NCBI GenBank assembly: GCA_024734555.1
Contig: JANPWX010000073.1
Coordinates: 2,804,743-2,868,742, forward strand
Direction: 5' to 3'
Length of the DNA: 64,000 nt
Source of the DNA: Trochalopteron elliotii
Taxonomy: Eukaryota; Chordata; Aves; Passeriformes; Leiothrichidae
The notes beneath the pieces were generated by a model. That model was given only the letters and a program-made list of their open reading frames with translations, was not told where the DNA came from and searched no databases. Below are positions 24,296 through 37,100 of this stretch, one piece after another. Position numbers and translations under genes: made by a program. Numbering within the stretch: the first letter of the stretch is position 1; each line of letters starts with the position of its first letter.

Positions 24296-26607
24296 TTTGC
24301 TCTCCATTTCCTACAAATCAAATTACTCAGGGATAGATTTGATTTCCACATCATTTTGAAAATATTTTCTTTTTCTTTTTTTAATTTCCTTTGTATTAAT
24401 TTTTTTCAAAGTTCAAAACACAACCAACTGTGACTAAATGCATAAACCCAAACAAAAACCCCCTAAAGTATAACAAAATTAAAGACAGCCTAAGATGATA
24501 TGCAGCAAACAATGTAAATCATACCTAACAAACGTGGTTGTAATAATATACCTTATCCATGTCTGATCCACTAATAACAAATACTTATTCAGAGAACAAA
24601 TAACTCATTCTTCTTCTCAGAGAGAGAGAGAGGCAAGACCCAAATTCAAATTATATCTTACAGTCTAAACAAATATGAAAAACCTGCCAAATCTTCTTAT
24701 AGAAATCCCAACAATCTTGTGTTTTCTTGGTATCTTTTGGGAATAAGGAGACTGGGAGGAGGGGAAAGAAAGGCCAGCTTTTACTGGAAATGTGTGTCCT
24801 GATCCTGTAGCTGTTCCATGAGAATTCCTTGGTGCCTTCTGTTGAAAGGTTTCTCTTGCGGGTACTGGATTCAAACCAAAACCTGAAAGCACAGCCTAGA
24901 GTTATTTTTAATAATTTGGGGTTTTCTCCTCCCTTATAAGAAGTTTCTTCAGAGTGTTGGGTTGACAAACAGATTACAAGTGAACTCTGGTCAGTTTATA
25001 AAGTTTGTTACAAGAAAAAAGACTGTTATTAGAAATTAATGAATGCTTTCCTTTCTCCCTCATGTCAAAATAGGCTTTTGACATTTTCACGTTTTTCGGT
25101 TACATAAACAATTCCTGTTTGCTTAACAGGATAGCATCATCCTCCCTGTCCTACACTGTGGGTGTGGCACCATCTTCCCCCAGTCCCTTCCCTGTCTTGG
25201 AGTCAGTCAGATTTGGTTTAGTTCTGGGTGGTTTAGTTGCCACCAGTGGTAATTGGCACAGCTGCTTCCAAAGTGGGAAAAGGCAGATGTTCAGGTATCT
25301 TGCAAGCCATGGCACACCTTACCTGCCCCACAGCACATATTTGTTGTTTGTGACCAGGTCGTGGCTCGGCTGGCTGCAGTGCCAGCTTTGCCACTTGCCC
25401 CATCAGCGTGCGAGGAGCTCTGGTCTCTGCCTGCTGGCAAGAACTCATGTCTAACGATGTATAAAGAAGCTGAGTATTTTCCCTCTCGTGTTAGACTTTG
25501 GGGTAGAAAACAGTGTCTGGCTCATGTCTCTTCTGTTGTCCTTGTTGCACCTCATGCTCCTCACTCCTCCTCTGTGGGCTGTGGTTCTTGGGAGGAGAAG
25601 AAATTCAGTCCTTTGCCTGTATGTGATGGTAAAACCACTGCCTTGCAGGAGCTCTGTGCTGGGAGGTGTAGCAGGGTGTCTCTGTGGGTCTTTTGATTTT
25701 GCCTTGAGGCCTTTTATCATTCAGCAGCACCCCCAACTCCTTGCTCCTCTCCCACTGTCCCTACATGTCCCTTTAGCTGCTGGTCTGCCCAGAATGCCCC
25801 CATGCCATCCCTTGCCTGGGGTGGTCCTGCAGGGCTGTTCTCTTTGCCTGAGAGGTGATGGTCATGGATTTTGAAGCTTCCAGGTGATGCTTCTGGTCAC
25901 TATTATTGCTTGAAGTTTAAAATGTGCTGTTGGCTGAGTCCAGGCTGCCTCTAAAGACCCACTGTCTAATAGAGCCAGTAACACGTGCATACCAGAAACA
26001 AACAGGAGATGAGCATCACTAGAGTGATGTAAGGTAAGGAAGCATTTTTAGAGCCTCTCACATTGGTTTTGGCACCATGAACTTCAGTTTAAATTCTATC
26101 AACAGCGATTTGCACTTAAAACCTAAGCCATAGAAATTTCTCAACATCATAGCTGAGAAACATGCCTTAAAAATGTGAGCCAAGCATATCTGGTACAGTG
26201 TCATGTCCCAGTGTCTATGATCCCAGATTACTGCCACTTAAGCTGTTTTGGGTTTTTTAACTGAGGAATACCCAATTCCACAATCATGACTTCCAGCAAA
26301 GATGTTTTCTTCCCAGACCAGATCAAAAATATGAATTTTATTAGCTGGAATGTAAAATGTTAGAGCAAAGTGGCAGTACTGGCTGCAGCAAGAGAGGTCC
26401 CAGTTTCAGATACAGACCAATCCCCTAGCAGTGGACTAACAGCATCCACCTCCTTTTGAGCACCAGAGAGAAAATCTTAATGCACTTTTTGTGTATTCTC
26501 TTTGAGATTCTTATTAAATGTCAGATGCTAGGCCTTTTTTCCCTATACATCTGTATAAAAGTCCTGTCAGGGGAAGGAGTGGTTTGGGAAAAGGGAAGGT
26601 GCTTATA

Positions 26608-26632
26608 GAACATGTTCTGATAGAACATGCCC
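26608..26632 (+). promoter_or_regulatory. p53-family response element candidate
   Basis: Two decamers both fit the p53 half-site RRRCWWGYYY exactly: GAACATGTTC (26608-26617) and GAACATGCCC (26623-26632), separated by 5 nt. Both carry the preferred CATG core, and the first is fully palindromic. p53, p63 and p73 bind paired half-sites with spacers of 0 to about 13 bp, so this is a full-site match. With equal base frequencies, I estimate about 0.05 such exact pairs by chance in 64 kb. No nearby promoter or target gene is visible in the window. Confidence 0.45.
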
Positions 26633-29600
26633 TATGCAGGGTAAATTGACTTCTGTGGTACATGGGCTTAGGAGGAAAATAGGGTAACAAGAGAAAAAAA
26701 TGAGAAATTAATGTATAGGCAGAACCTCAGAGGTCAGAATTAGATTATATTCTTTATTTTCATAGTAAAGTTACCTACTTTATGAAGCAATGTCTTAGGT
26801 ATTTAGCCTGTAATATTTTCATAAGAATGCATTCCTATTTTCAAACAGACAAAGAGCCTAGAACATGGTTTAGGGATTGGAGAGAATGTATATCAGTTAC
26901 ATATGAGTAACTGTTCCTTGAACTGAAATGAAAACTAAATTTTTGATAATGCTGTCATTCTTTGATTGAGAGACATGAAGCTATAGAATTAAGCTTAAAG
27001 TGCCTGTCATTTACTTGGGCTCTGCTTTAGTCAAGTTGGCCAAACTAGCAGAGAAAATTAGGCTTCTGAATTTAACTTTTAACCTCTTGTTTCTAACACT
27101 GCAGCACATCACTGCACTGCTCTGTAGCACAAGAACTGCTCAAAAAAGTATTGTTCAGACCTTGAACTGCTGGTGTGCTGGTCCAGAGCTGCACTTTGGC
27201 ACCTTCAGTTAATTTTTCCAGATCAGGATAGTAATTTAAATGTCTCTTGAGATCTTGTGTTTTGTCATGTGTTTGCATATCTTTCAGCGTAACCTGTCCA
27301 TGATTATGGTTGTTTAAATGGTTTTGGATTTTAAACTTGTTGGATCTTCCTTTAAAAGTTCCATTCATTTAGTCAGTGTGGAGATGGTGCCTCTGCCAGA
27401 GCCCCACATGGGTTTCCATCTCTGTCTGCTTTCTGGATTCTCACAGGGAAGAGGTGGCATGGGATTTGTTCAAGGAGGCTGCATTCATTTTCAGTAGACA
27501 TATCTCCTGTTGCACAGTGATAATGTGGAACAGTTAAGGTTGCATTTATTCTGCAAGAGCTGAACTGTAACCCCCACTAGCAGAAGATCAGGGTCCATGT
27601 AAGTAGGAAGGGTTTGCTTATTTGTTGGAAGACTGTGGTGAGGTCTTAAGGTACAAAACCTCCACTGCATCACAGCCCAAAATAGTGCATTGTCCCCAGG
27701 GGATGGCAATAGCAGATGTTTGTGAATGGCAAGACCAAGCCTCCAATAGGATCAGGAAAATCATTCTCAGTGAAAATTTCACTTCATGGTGCTGAAGGGA
27801 AGTGAAGCACCATTTATAGACACTCTGTTGGGTTATGGATAGAGAATAGTAAAACAGCTTCTACTTGGCATGTTATCAGTGCAACCACCAGTTAGAGGGA
27901 ATTCAGTCATGCACAATGTCTGCAGCCTGCACACCAGGGAAAGTAAACTTCTGCAATACATAGCGCAGTCGTCAAACTCTCTGCATGCACATCTAATCTG
28001 TGCAACTGTTTCCTGGGTTATGGTCTGGTGTGAATATACAGGTATACATTATTGTTTCCTATAATCGTGCCAGTGGACAGCAAGGGTAGACATACAAAAT
28101 CTTGGAAAGGCATTAGAACAAACAGGCAAATGTTCATCTCTCCATGCAGTCACCATGGATCAAAGGCACAGATAGACAATACATCATGTGTGAGGGCAAA
28201 AAACCAGACTGCACACCATGCAGCCACCACACCTTGAGAATAGACATAAAATGTGAAGTCAATATGAATACACAGCTCCTAACAGTCTAATAGAATAGAT
28301 CACACCACAGCCAGGTACATCTGTTCTCAGCACTAACCATTATCATTAGCTTAAAACACTTAAAATCACTGAGCTTCTTCAGGTCTGGGGACAGATTATG
28401 GCAGGAAGAATCTGCTAAATAGATTTAGCAATGTTGCAGGCAGGGACCTTGACTACATTAAAACGATACATTCTGCATCTCAAAGGCTGTAGGCTGTTTT
28501 CAGAGGAACAGTCTGAATGAAGAATGACACTAACACTGGATAGCAATTTCTTTATCACTGTGTAAATAGAGAGCCTGAAACCCTTGGACAAACAGCTGTG
28601 CCAAACTGGAAAACAATTTGCCTGTGAAAAATCAGGCTTGGAATATATGGCAAGTCATCAGCCATCCTGTGTTCTTGTCAGACTTCTGTATAGACTGGAA
28701 AGACTGAACTGTGACTGGACTTCAGACTGAGGGGCTGACAGAAAGAATCAAATCTCTCTTCTGTAGGAAAAGAAACAAAAGAAATAGCATGTTTCTCCCT
28801 GTCTCTCTGTGTTCACATGCTGGTATCTGACTGCTGTGAAATGTGAGATATGGATTCTTGCAGAGACTGTCAAGTCATGAAAGCATAGAGGAGCTTTCAG
28901 AAGCAAACAAATAAAAAAGCAGTTTGATATACATGCAGCAGTGACTACTAAGGTAGTGTGCTGCTTCTTGTTTAGGCCTTGCTCTGAAGGAGCTGATGAA
29001 GAAGGTATGTGACTGGTTCACTGCCTGCCTCTTCAAAAGAAGTGAAAGTGGAGATAGGGCATAATAACCATGATAGAAATAGATGTATGAAATACTATTT
29101 TTGGTGATGAAAAATGTCTGGAAGATGCTAAAGAGAAAAAAAAAAAAGGCATGTATGTTTTGCACATTAGCTAAGAACAAGGTCCAAAGGAATAGGTAAA
29201 GGTTTAGCCTGTGTTCTCATACTTGTTAGCAAATTTTTTGAACTTTGTGAATGGCCATGAAGGACTAATACCTCTGCCAGAACTTCCGTGTGTGGTTCCA
29301 TATATCTTCACCCAGACTAGGAATTCTCCAAGAGCACCCCTATTAAGAGATTAAAAAAAAAAAGCAATAGCAAGTACACATAGAAGGCCATCCTGGTTTT
29401 TATTCAAGCTCACTCTTTTTTGTGTCTGAACAGAGAGCAGAGATCCCATCTTCCACATTGTAATCTTTTCCATATCTCCCTCCATTCTGTCTCATGGCAC
29501 AAATTTCTGAGGCATTAAGGCTGACAGGAGTTGTGTGTTTCCCCTGAACAGGGCAGGCTGGGTGTGTGGAACCTCCTTCCCTGTTCTGGTGAGGGGAAGT

Positions 29601-30389
29601 GTCCTTGTTTTCACCACCTTGATCCACAGTTTGTTAAGCTGTTCTTCCTGGGTCTGAAAGGCCACAATCTTCCCTTGCAAGGTCCTGAGAATGCTTCCTG
29701 GGGAGGGAATCCTTGCCTTTGGGGTACTGACATAACCTACACGCAGTGAGTGGAGGTCCCCAGAAAACTGCAGTCAACAGCCAGGCTTCTCTGGCACAAT
29801 CATTCTCTCTGTGCTAAAGGACAATCTGTCACTTGCTTGGGAGCAGTCTGAACCCGTGCAGTTACATCCCAGAGAAGCTGGTGGTTAATGTATACCTTAC
29901 CACCCCCTACTTCCTATGGGAAGTGTATTTCATTTATCATGTCTCCTTAAATATAAATAAAGAGCGTCAAGCATGTTTAAAAGGCCCCTATGAAAACAGG
30001 AAACAGTATTGCACCCAGTTCTGTCTCTGGAGAAAAGAAGGAGTAGTTCATGGTAGTTATGTTGCCTGGTAAACTCAAAGCAATATCCGGATGATGCTGT
30101 GGTGGCAAGGCCATGGTCAGGGAATCAGGACCAGGGTAGGACAGGTGATTACCCTGGCAGTTGGGAAGGACAGCTCATGACAAGAAATAACCTGTGGTAT
30201 ATGCCTGTTCATTCAGCCCCAGAATGGGGATAGGTGGGATATAATCTTTTTAAGAAAAAACAACTAATAAAGTTGCCAAGAACAGATATTTTATAATCTG
30301 TGCTAAATCTCTGCTGGAAAACATGAACAGCAATGAAACTGAGAAGACACTAAAAGAAATTCGGGGCAAAGTGCCAGACGCCCAGACGG

Positions 30390-30670
30390 AAGCAGAATGT
30401 GGACCAAAAAGCTTGCGACAATTGGGTAATTATGGTTTATGAATTTCAGCTTTAATCTGTAGTTCAGTGAGTCCTGATTAAATATCTGTTAAACACAATT
30501 AAAGTTTGTTTTTGTATTTCACCGTCTTGATCAGAATAATTAGAGACTGCGTGTTTCATGTCAAAAGTAGCAAGAGGAATTTTAGTGAATGAACATCGTT
30601 TTTAAAAGCCATTTGTAGCACCAGCTGTTGGCATTATTTTATATTTTAGTGTTATCAGCATAAAGATGGG
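30390..30670. promoter_or_regulatory. Candidate homeodomain-rich conserved non-coding element
   Basis: The block carries TAATTA at 30427-30432 and 30537-30542, plus CAATTAAAG and GATTAAAT in between. It has no transposon signature and no open frame. Clusters of TAAT/ATTA cores in complex AT-rich sequence are common in developmental enhancers, but they are also expected in AT-rich DNA. Confidence 0.25.
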
Positions 30671-33600
30671 TCCTCTCAATGCTGAATGCTTTCCAGCGGG
30701 GCTAAGATTCCGGGAAAGGCGTGATACAGTCGGAGCTGTGTCGGGCCATGGGGCTACACGGGGAGCCCGAGCTGGGACTCTCTTGCCACAATGTGAGGAG
30801 ACTGTGCACTTAAGTGGTGGAGGGTGAGAAGTGCTGTGAGCAGGTCATGTAACGCCCAGCCTGTGCTTCTGTGCCAAAGATGCTTGAGATAGCAAGTGCG
30901 ATGAGTGATAGGAGGGATCGCTGGGGAGGGCACGGATCTGATGAGCTGCATTTGGATTCTCTCATCGCGGCGCCTTATCGGAAGCTCCGCGTGTCCCCGG
31001 GGTTAGGTGTTAGAGTGTTAGCCTGGAAGGATAATTGTGGCAGCGTTACGAGTGCTCTTGGGAAGGAACCCTTCGACTGTGTGGTGGTGCCTCAGCAAAG
31101 GCAACAGGCTGCAGTGATGGCCTTGTGCAGTTACTGGAAAGGGTGGGTTTGCCCATGCCAGCTGCTGCGAGGGCTTCGTGTGTTTGTCTTCATCAGAAGC
31201 AATTCTGTTTAACTCAGGAGAGGAGACAAAGTCTACTAAGTTGTTCCTCAGAAAAACAGGAAATAAACATAATTGTGGAGGAAAAGAAGGATAGTTTTAA
31301 ATGAAGGGAAGGGACGCTGAGATACAAAGCTCCATCTACAGAAGATGCTTTTTTTTCCAAGAACCTGAAATGTATCTGAATGTCACCTGAATGTAGTTAG
31401 GGTGTATAAATAAATCTGGGGGTGGGGGGAGTGTGCACAGGTATATGGCCGACCTGGTTTTACCCTTCATCTGTCTCTTTATGCCAGCAAAAATGAATCT
31501 TCAGTCATAGTTAGTGGTGTCTGAGGAGGGGGAATAAATCTCAAATATCATAAGCTAAAAATTGAAAATACCTACTAAAGGGACTTGAAAGACAGTGCCA
31601 GTTTCTCCTCTTGAGAATGTGTTTTGCTGCTCTATTGTTTAGTTTACTTCAAATTATATGGTTCCTTTGGCCTCTACAATTTCAGCATCTTTGCTGAGTG
31701 TCAAAAGAATGAGAAATGCAAGTGTCCTGTGTGGAGGTGACAGTCTTCAAGCACAGGACTGAGACTACAGTCCTACTGAGTAGTCATCCATTAGTAACAA
31801 CTCTCAGTCACCAGTGGCCGTGTGGAGGGTCTGTGTGCCTCATTATCATCCTGCAGAACCACTTCATTTGCTGGCAGCTTAATGATTCAGTAAGAGACTT
31901 GCTCGAAAAGCATGACTCAAAACTCAAGAATGGTATTAGCTTATCTATAGTTTGTTTTGTTTTTTTTAAAGCGCTGGTCAGTTTCTTTGTACTGTTTCAC
32001 CTACCTTTCCAGCTAAGAGGGGAAAAATAGTGCCAGAGAAAACAGAATTTCTAAATTAGCCTTCCAATAAAACTATAGATCTATTAATTCCTAAGTGAAA
32101 TCAAGGTTAATGGTGAAAGAGTTGAACAGAACTTAAAAATCAAAGATACTTTGGAAGACAACATCAAAGGCATATCAAAATATGGTGGTCTTTTTATAAG
32201 CTGCAAGCCCTGAAGAGATGGTGCCCCTAATAGAGCTGAGGGAGAACGGATCAAAGCGATGATCACATGAGTCTTTAAAGTAGAAAGAATATGTGGAGTG
32301 AATCTATGAAGAGACAGGTTTTGGATGAAACTTGCATAGCACTGGGATCGTTTATCGTGTCTTGAAGCCCGGGTCCAGTACAAATGATCAGATTTCACCA
32401 GGGAAGGAAGGAAAGGATATTCAGTTCAGAGAAGGAAAACTCAGACCAAGTTTCTTTCTGTGGAATAACAATATCTATGTTTGAATGTGTGTATATTTAC
32501 ATGTATGTATGTAAACAAGTGCATTTTTAAAACGCATATTTTATGAATGTTAGCCATACTCGCTTTCTTCAGGAGGAACATATTTTGGAGAAACAAAAGA
32601 CATCAGTGGTATTTGAGCGAGTGTATTTTTTTTTTTTATTTTTACTTTATAAAGTTACAAGGAGAGGAGAAACAGAGTTAGAGCTTTTCTGTTATCTTCT
32701 CTTGCATTTCTGAATTACTCTGATTTTCCCTTGGAACCAGCTGCTTAAGTATATCTCATCAAATGGCTGAGCTTGTCCAAATCCACTACCCTTATGTCTG
32801 AGATTAAAAAGAAAACAGGGCAGTGTGTAAGTCTTAATACAAGTTGCTTTGTATGGGGGTGGGGAAATGGAAATACTGATTTGTAATTCAGTGTGTGTAG
32901 GCCTTTCACAAACTGTATACAAGCCCAGTGGAAAAAAAAAAGAGCTATTTGTTCTTTTGGCAAAGGTGTGTGTAGTTCTTCCACAGAGTTTTATACAACG
33001 CCTGAGGGTCATTTCTCTTTTAAAGAAGCACTGACAGCTGTGATGAATGGCATTACCTGGGAAGAGGGAATATCTAGATGTTTAAACCGATCAAGTTTCT
33101 TCTTATAGAAGAGTAAACATTAGGTCACAAATCTGACTGTTCTACTTTCATGGACAATCAGGATCAATTCTATGCTACTTAAATGTGAACTGGAAAGGCT
33201 TAAGTGTAGCTGCATGCCGACATCAACAGAGGAGGGTAGTTCACAACCTGTGTACATTGTCACAGCTATCCTTTTCCATGAAGTCATGGATGAATGCCAT
33301 GTGCCCATGTTGAGTTGCCTCCTTGTCAGCAGGCGAGATTGCCCGTCCATCACTATTATCTACAACGAGGCTCATTACCTGCCAGCCAGTAAACATCTCA
33401 CTCTTGCCATCTGCAGTGAATTACAAAGTGACTGGAAGAATCAGGATCAGTTTGCCTTGCAGAATGATTGTCAAGTTCATTTTCATCTTTGGAAGCCCGT
33501 TGGAAATGGGAAAGATGGTGACTGGGATGGGAAAAGATGATGTCCATTACCCTCAGCCGTGCAAGCTGACTCATGCTATTCTTTACATGCCTTGAAATTT

Positions 33601-34040
33601 TCACAGCTTGCAGGTGAAATAATTTCTTTTATTCTTGACTGGCTGTATCATTTGTGATAAATAGTGGTGCCATTTTCACATGAGTGGACAATGTGTTCTC
33701 TCATTCAGGAGAGATTTTTTTTAATAAAAACATTAATTGTACTCAGTACAAAGACATCTCCCATTGACAAAGTTCATGTCCAGCCCATCAGTGATGCATT
33801 CAGAGAGGAGGACAGTGTATTACAGTAATTTTTGCTGTTAGCATTTTGTCACACAGTGGGGTTTTTTAAGGCTTCCAGGTAGCTTAACAATGATTGTAAA
33901 CCTTGATGTCACTGCATGGGCTTACAGTGAATTTCAAGCATCTGCCTTAGGGACAGAATCTATTTCATATGGCTATTAAAGGAAAACATTAAATGAGTGG
34001 GGTAGATCAAGAATATGTCAATAATCCTTGGTATAAGGTC

Positions 34041-34103
34041 TGTTGGTAATGTATGCAGATAATGTTGGTATGTTGGTAATGTTACATGTTGGTAATGATA
34101 CAG
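34041..34103. repeat. Short irregular tandem array (TGTTGGTAATG)
   Basis: TGTTGGTAATG recurs at 34041, 34071 and 34087, with a shorter TGTTGGTA copy at 34063. The last two are followed by TTACA and ATACA, giving a 16-bp unit there. Confidence 0.8.
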
Positions 34104-37100
34104 ATTAGATGTCCTGCTGTTGGTAGAGGGAAGGCAGACAGAGGAACAGGAGTGTTTGGAAACAAAAGCCATTCTAATGACTCTTTCCTTTGGCTTTCTA
34201 ACATCAGGTTAGTGCAGAGCCTGGCCCTGGGCTTGGGTGTCTGTCTTTTTTCTTTGGCCTCTTTCTCTCAGCAAAATGCAGAGTTTAAAAAAAAAGAAAA
34301 AGATAGAGTGATATGTGTTTGGTATGTCAGCCAATGGCCACATGTGCAGTGAGGAAATTTTCTCTGAGAGCTCCCAAAGCTCATAATCATTGTGCAAGAC
34401 ATAATTATACTCTTTAGAAATCCAGATCGGTCCACAGTAAGGGAAGGGTGGGAGGGAATGTTACAGACGGATTTTAACAAGTGTATGTGTCTCCTTTCTG
34501 CAACCATTTTGGTCTTAAGTGCACTTGGCTAAATTCTCATTCTCCCCCGGGAGGGTTACTGGAGGGATTTCCAGGCTTTTCTGTCTGCCTGCAGCAGGCT
34601 CATGGGGAGCAAACACGCTGACTACCATTCTTTGCACCTGCTTCAGAGAGGGGCAGCGTACACTCCCAGATGCTTGCCTCAGGGTGCCAGCAGGAATGGG
34701 GGAATAGGAGGAGGTTGGCACTGCTCTTCAACAGACAGTCATCCCCCTTGGGAGTCTGGAGATGCCAGTGGGCACGATGCACCCAGGACTTTGGAGCTGA
34801 GCAAGTGCTGATGACAGTGTTATACCTGATCCCAGTCAGATAAATAAAGAGGTTCAGGGAAGAACGCTCTCCTGAATCCTTTCTTCACGTTCATAATGCT
34901 TCAGGAATAGCTGGTATTTAGCTCTCTGTAAGGGAAGAGCCTGGTGCTCTTTTTTAGAGAGCAAAATCAAATTAAACTGGAGAGTAACCCCGATTTCTGG
35001 CTGCGTTTAACCATTTGCTTATCTGAACTAATCATTGTTTTTAGGCTTTCTTCCTTTTTTTTCTTTTATCTTTTTCTTGGTCCTTTGAATTGCAAACATC
35101 ATTTGCTAAAGGAAACAATTTCCTGAAAAGTGATTTTGCCTGTAAAAAATAAATTCAGAATGGTCCACCATCCCGATTTTTGGTGACACTCAGACATCTG
35201 ACTGACTGGGCATATTTCTCAATTATTAGATTTGCCATATTTTGAATCTGGAACAAATGCTTATAACAAAGCAAATGAACAATACTAAAGTAAACGAAGA
35301 ATACTTTCTGAACCCGTGAAGTAGATGGAAATTTTGCCTTGGGCAAATAATGTCTGGAGCTTCACAAACACCCTCACTTCATACAGAAAAGAAATAGATT
35401 GCAGTTATTTCTGTAACAGGAAGGGATGATCTGGTACCTAGAACCAGACAGTGGATTGCTGTGTGATGGACAGTGTAGCCTCTCTGGATCATACCTTGAT
35501 ATTCAGGAGGAGAGATAAATGTCAGCCCTTACAGCAGGGTTTTGTGTGTTGCATTTGGCAACACATGCATACTGTTGTCACTTTTCCCATCTCCAGGAAC
35601 TCTGCAATGGAGGGATCTAATTATTGGTTGCCAGATTATCAAAAGCATTTAGATGTTTAAAGATGTCACTGATTGCCTGAAGGTAACTTTCAAGAGTACA
35701 TTAGCAGGTTAGGGTCGTTCCTTTGGCACTTGGTGCCTTTTAAAATTCTGGTTGCTGCCTGCTGTTGTGTTTGATTATAAAAATTTCTCTAAAGATCTTC
35801 ATTGCTACCTCCAAGGCTTGCCAGCTCACCCACCCGAGTTGTCAGTGCCCTCTAGGCTTCTCCCATATGAATCATGTGAGGATGTGATATGGCCTGCTTC
35901 TTTCAAAGTACCAGGAAGCACAAAAGTATTGAGAAGAGGGCATAAATAAGAGGGAACTAGAAAAATATGGAATTTGATCCGACTTTGCAAAGAGTAGAGA
36001 AAGCCTGTCCAGTGAGCATTGCACTGAAAGCCACAGTGTTGTGGTTGTGCTGTGCTTGCTGAGCAGGGATGAGATGGATCTGAGGGATGGCAGGCCTGCT
36101 GTGAGCTTCACATTCACACTGAAACACGGAGCAGACAAATCAGCTGCAATGTGAACTTGAGCCATTCAGCATAGAATTGAGACAGTCAGCATAGCTTGGC
36201 TTGATAAACAGCTTCTCAGAAGAAGATACCTACGTCACCAGTCCAGGCAGAGAGAAAAGCTCTCCTTTATGCTGTGTTTTGACTATTACGTGCTTCCAAA
36301 TGGTGCATTTGGTGACACTGATAGAGAAAAGATGGCTCTAAGTATCAAGCAAGAAGGAAATGATAGAACACCAAGCTGTTGAAATAGCATATCCACTAGC
36401 CAAAAGAATGTCTGGCCACATTTTTAGATGTTGTAAAAGCAGTATGATTATTTAGATCTTAGTTGAAACATGCTAAGTTATACTTGCAAAATATCCATCC
36501 CTTTGTTTGTGATAATTCATGAAAGCAAGAGCTTTATCCCTGTGTGTGGTTAACTATTTCTGTAGGGGTGTTGATGTTCTAAAGTTTCAAGCACAGCTTT
36601 TTTAACCAAATCAAATGGAAATGTCACTTCTTGTAACAGGTCTCGTTCTTTGGGATTTTTGAATTGTAAAATATCTAAAAAAAACCCCTGAGACAAACCT
36701 GAATCTAAAAATTGCAAAGCCGTAGATAGCCTTACTCTAGTGACTGAAGCAAAAATACAGATATTTTCCAGCAAAGTAGCTCTGTCAAATAGCACTAGAA
36801 TACTTTCAGTTACACTAGGAGGAATTCAACACTCTTAACATTTTGCAAGAATTTTGGAAATTTTCATAATTTAGAAATTGTTTTGGAAGTGCTTTAGGTG
36901 GCATGCTATAAGAAATATTTAAAAGATGAAATAACATACCATGATTTCATACGCATCTTTTTTATTTCCTGATGTTTTCCAGAAGGACCACATAAAAAAT
37001 GTTGGGTTAATAGAGAATTACCACCAAGTTCACTGTGCTTTAAATCAGATTAATGGCAATTCAGAACTCCTAAAAATAGCAAGAAATAGGTTTTGGGAAC

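Larger units (their letters stand above)
14811..26600. other. Long repeat-poor non-genic stretch
   Basis: About 11.8 kb with no recognisable gene or transposon. It contains a C-rich quadruplex motif (15948-15971), a possible terminal-exon-like stretch ending in an A-rich tract (16613-17704), a homopyrimidine run (17885-17923), a candidate conserved block (22740-23060) and a GC-richer patch (25130-25870) whose overlapping open frames show no domain. Confidence 0.5.

Noticed and set aside
25119..25874. Cluster of overlapping 110-147 codon frames, considered as a gene or CR1 body
   Set aside because: The frames lie in all phases in a GC-richer patch, with low-complexity hydrophobic translations. 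Resemblance to CR1 internal sequence was too weak to call.
33172..33540. 122-codon frame with mixed composition
   Set aside because: No family resemblance, and it overlaps frames on both strands of similar length. More likely ordinary or conserved non-coding DNA.
35846..35857. CTCF site on the minus strand (GCCCTCTAGGC)
   Set aside because: Only about 9 of 12 core positions match, which is weaker than the candidate at 49629.
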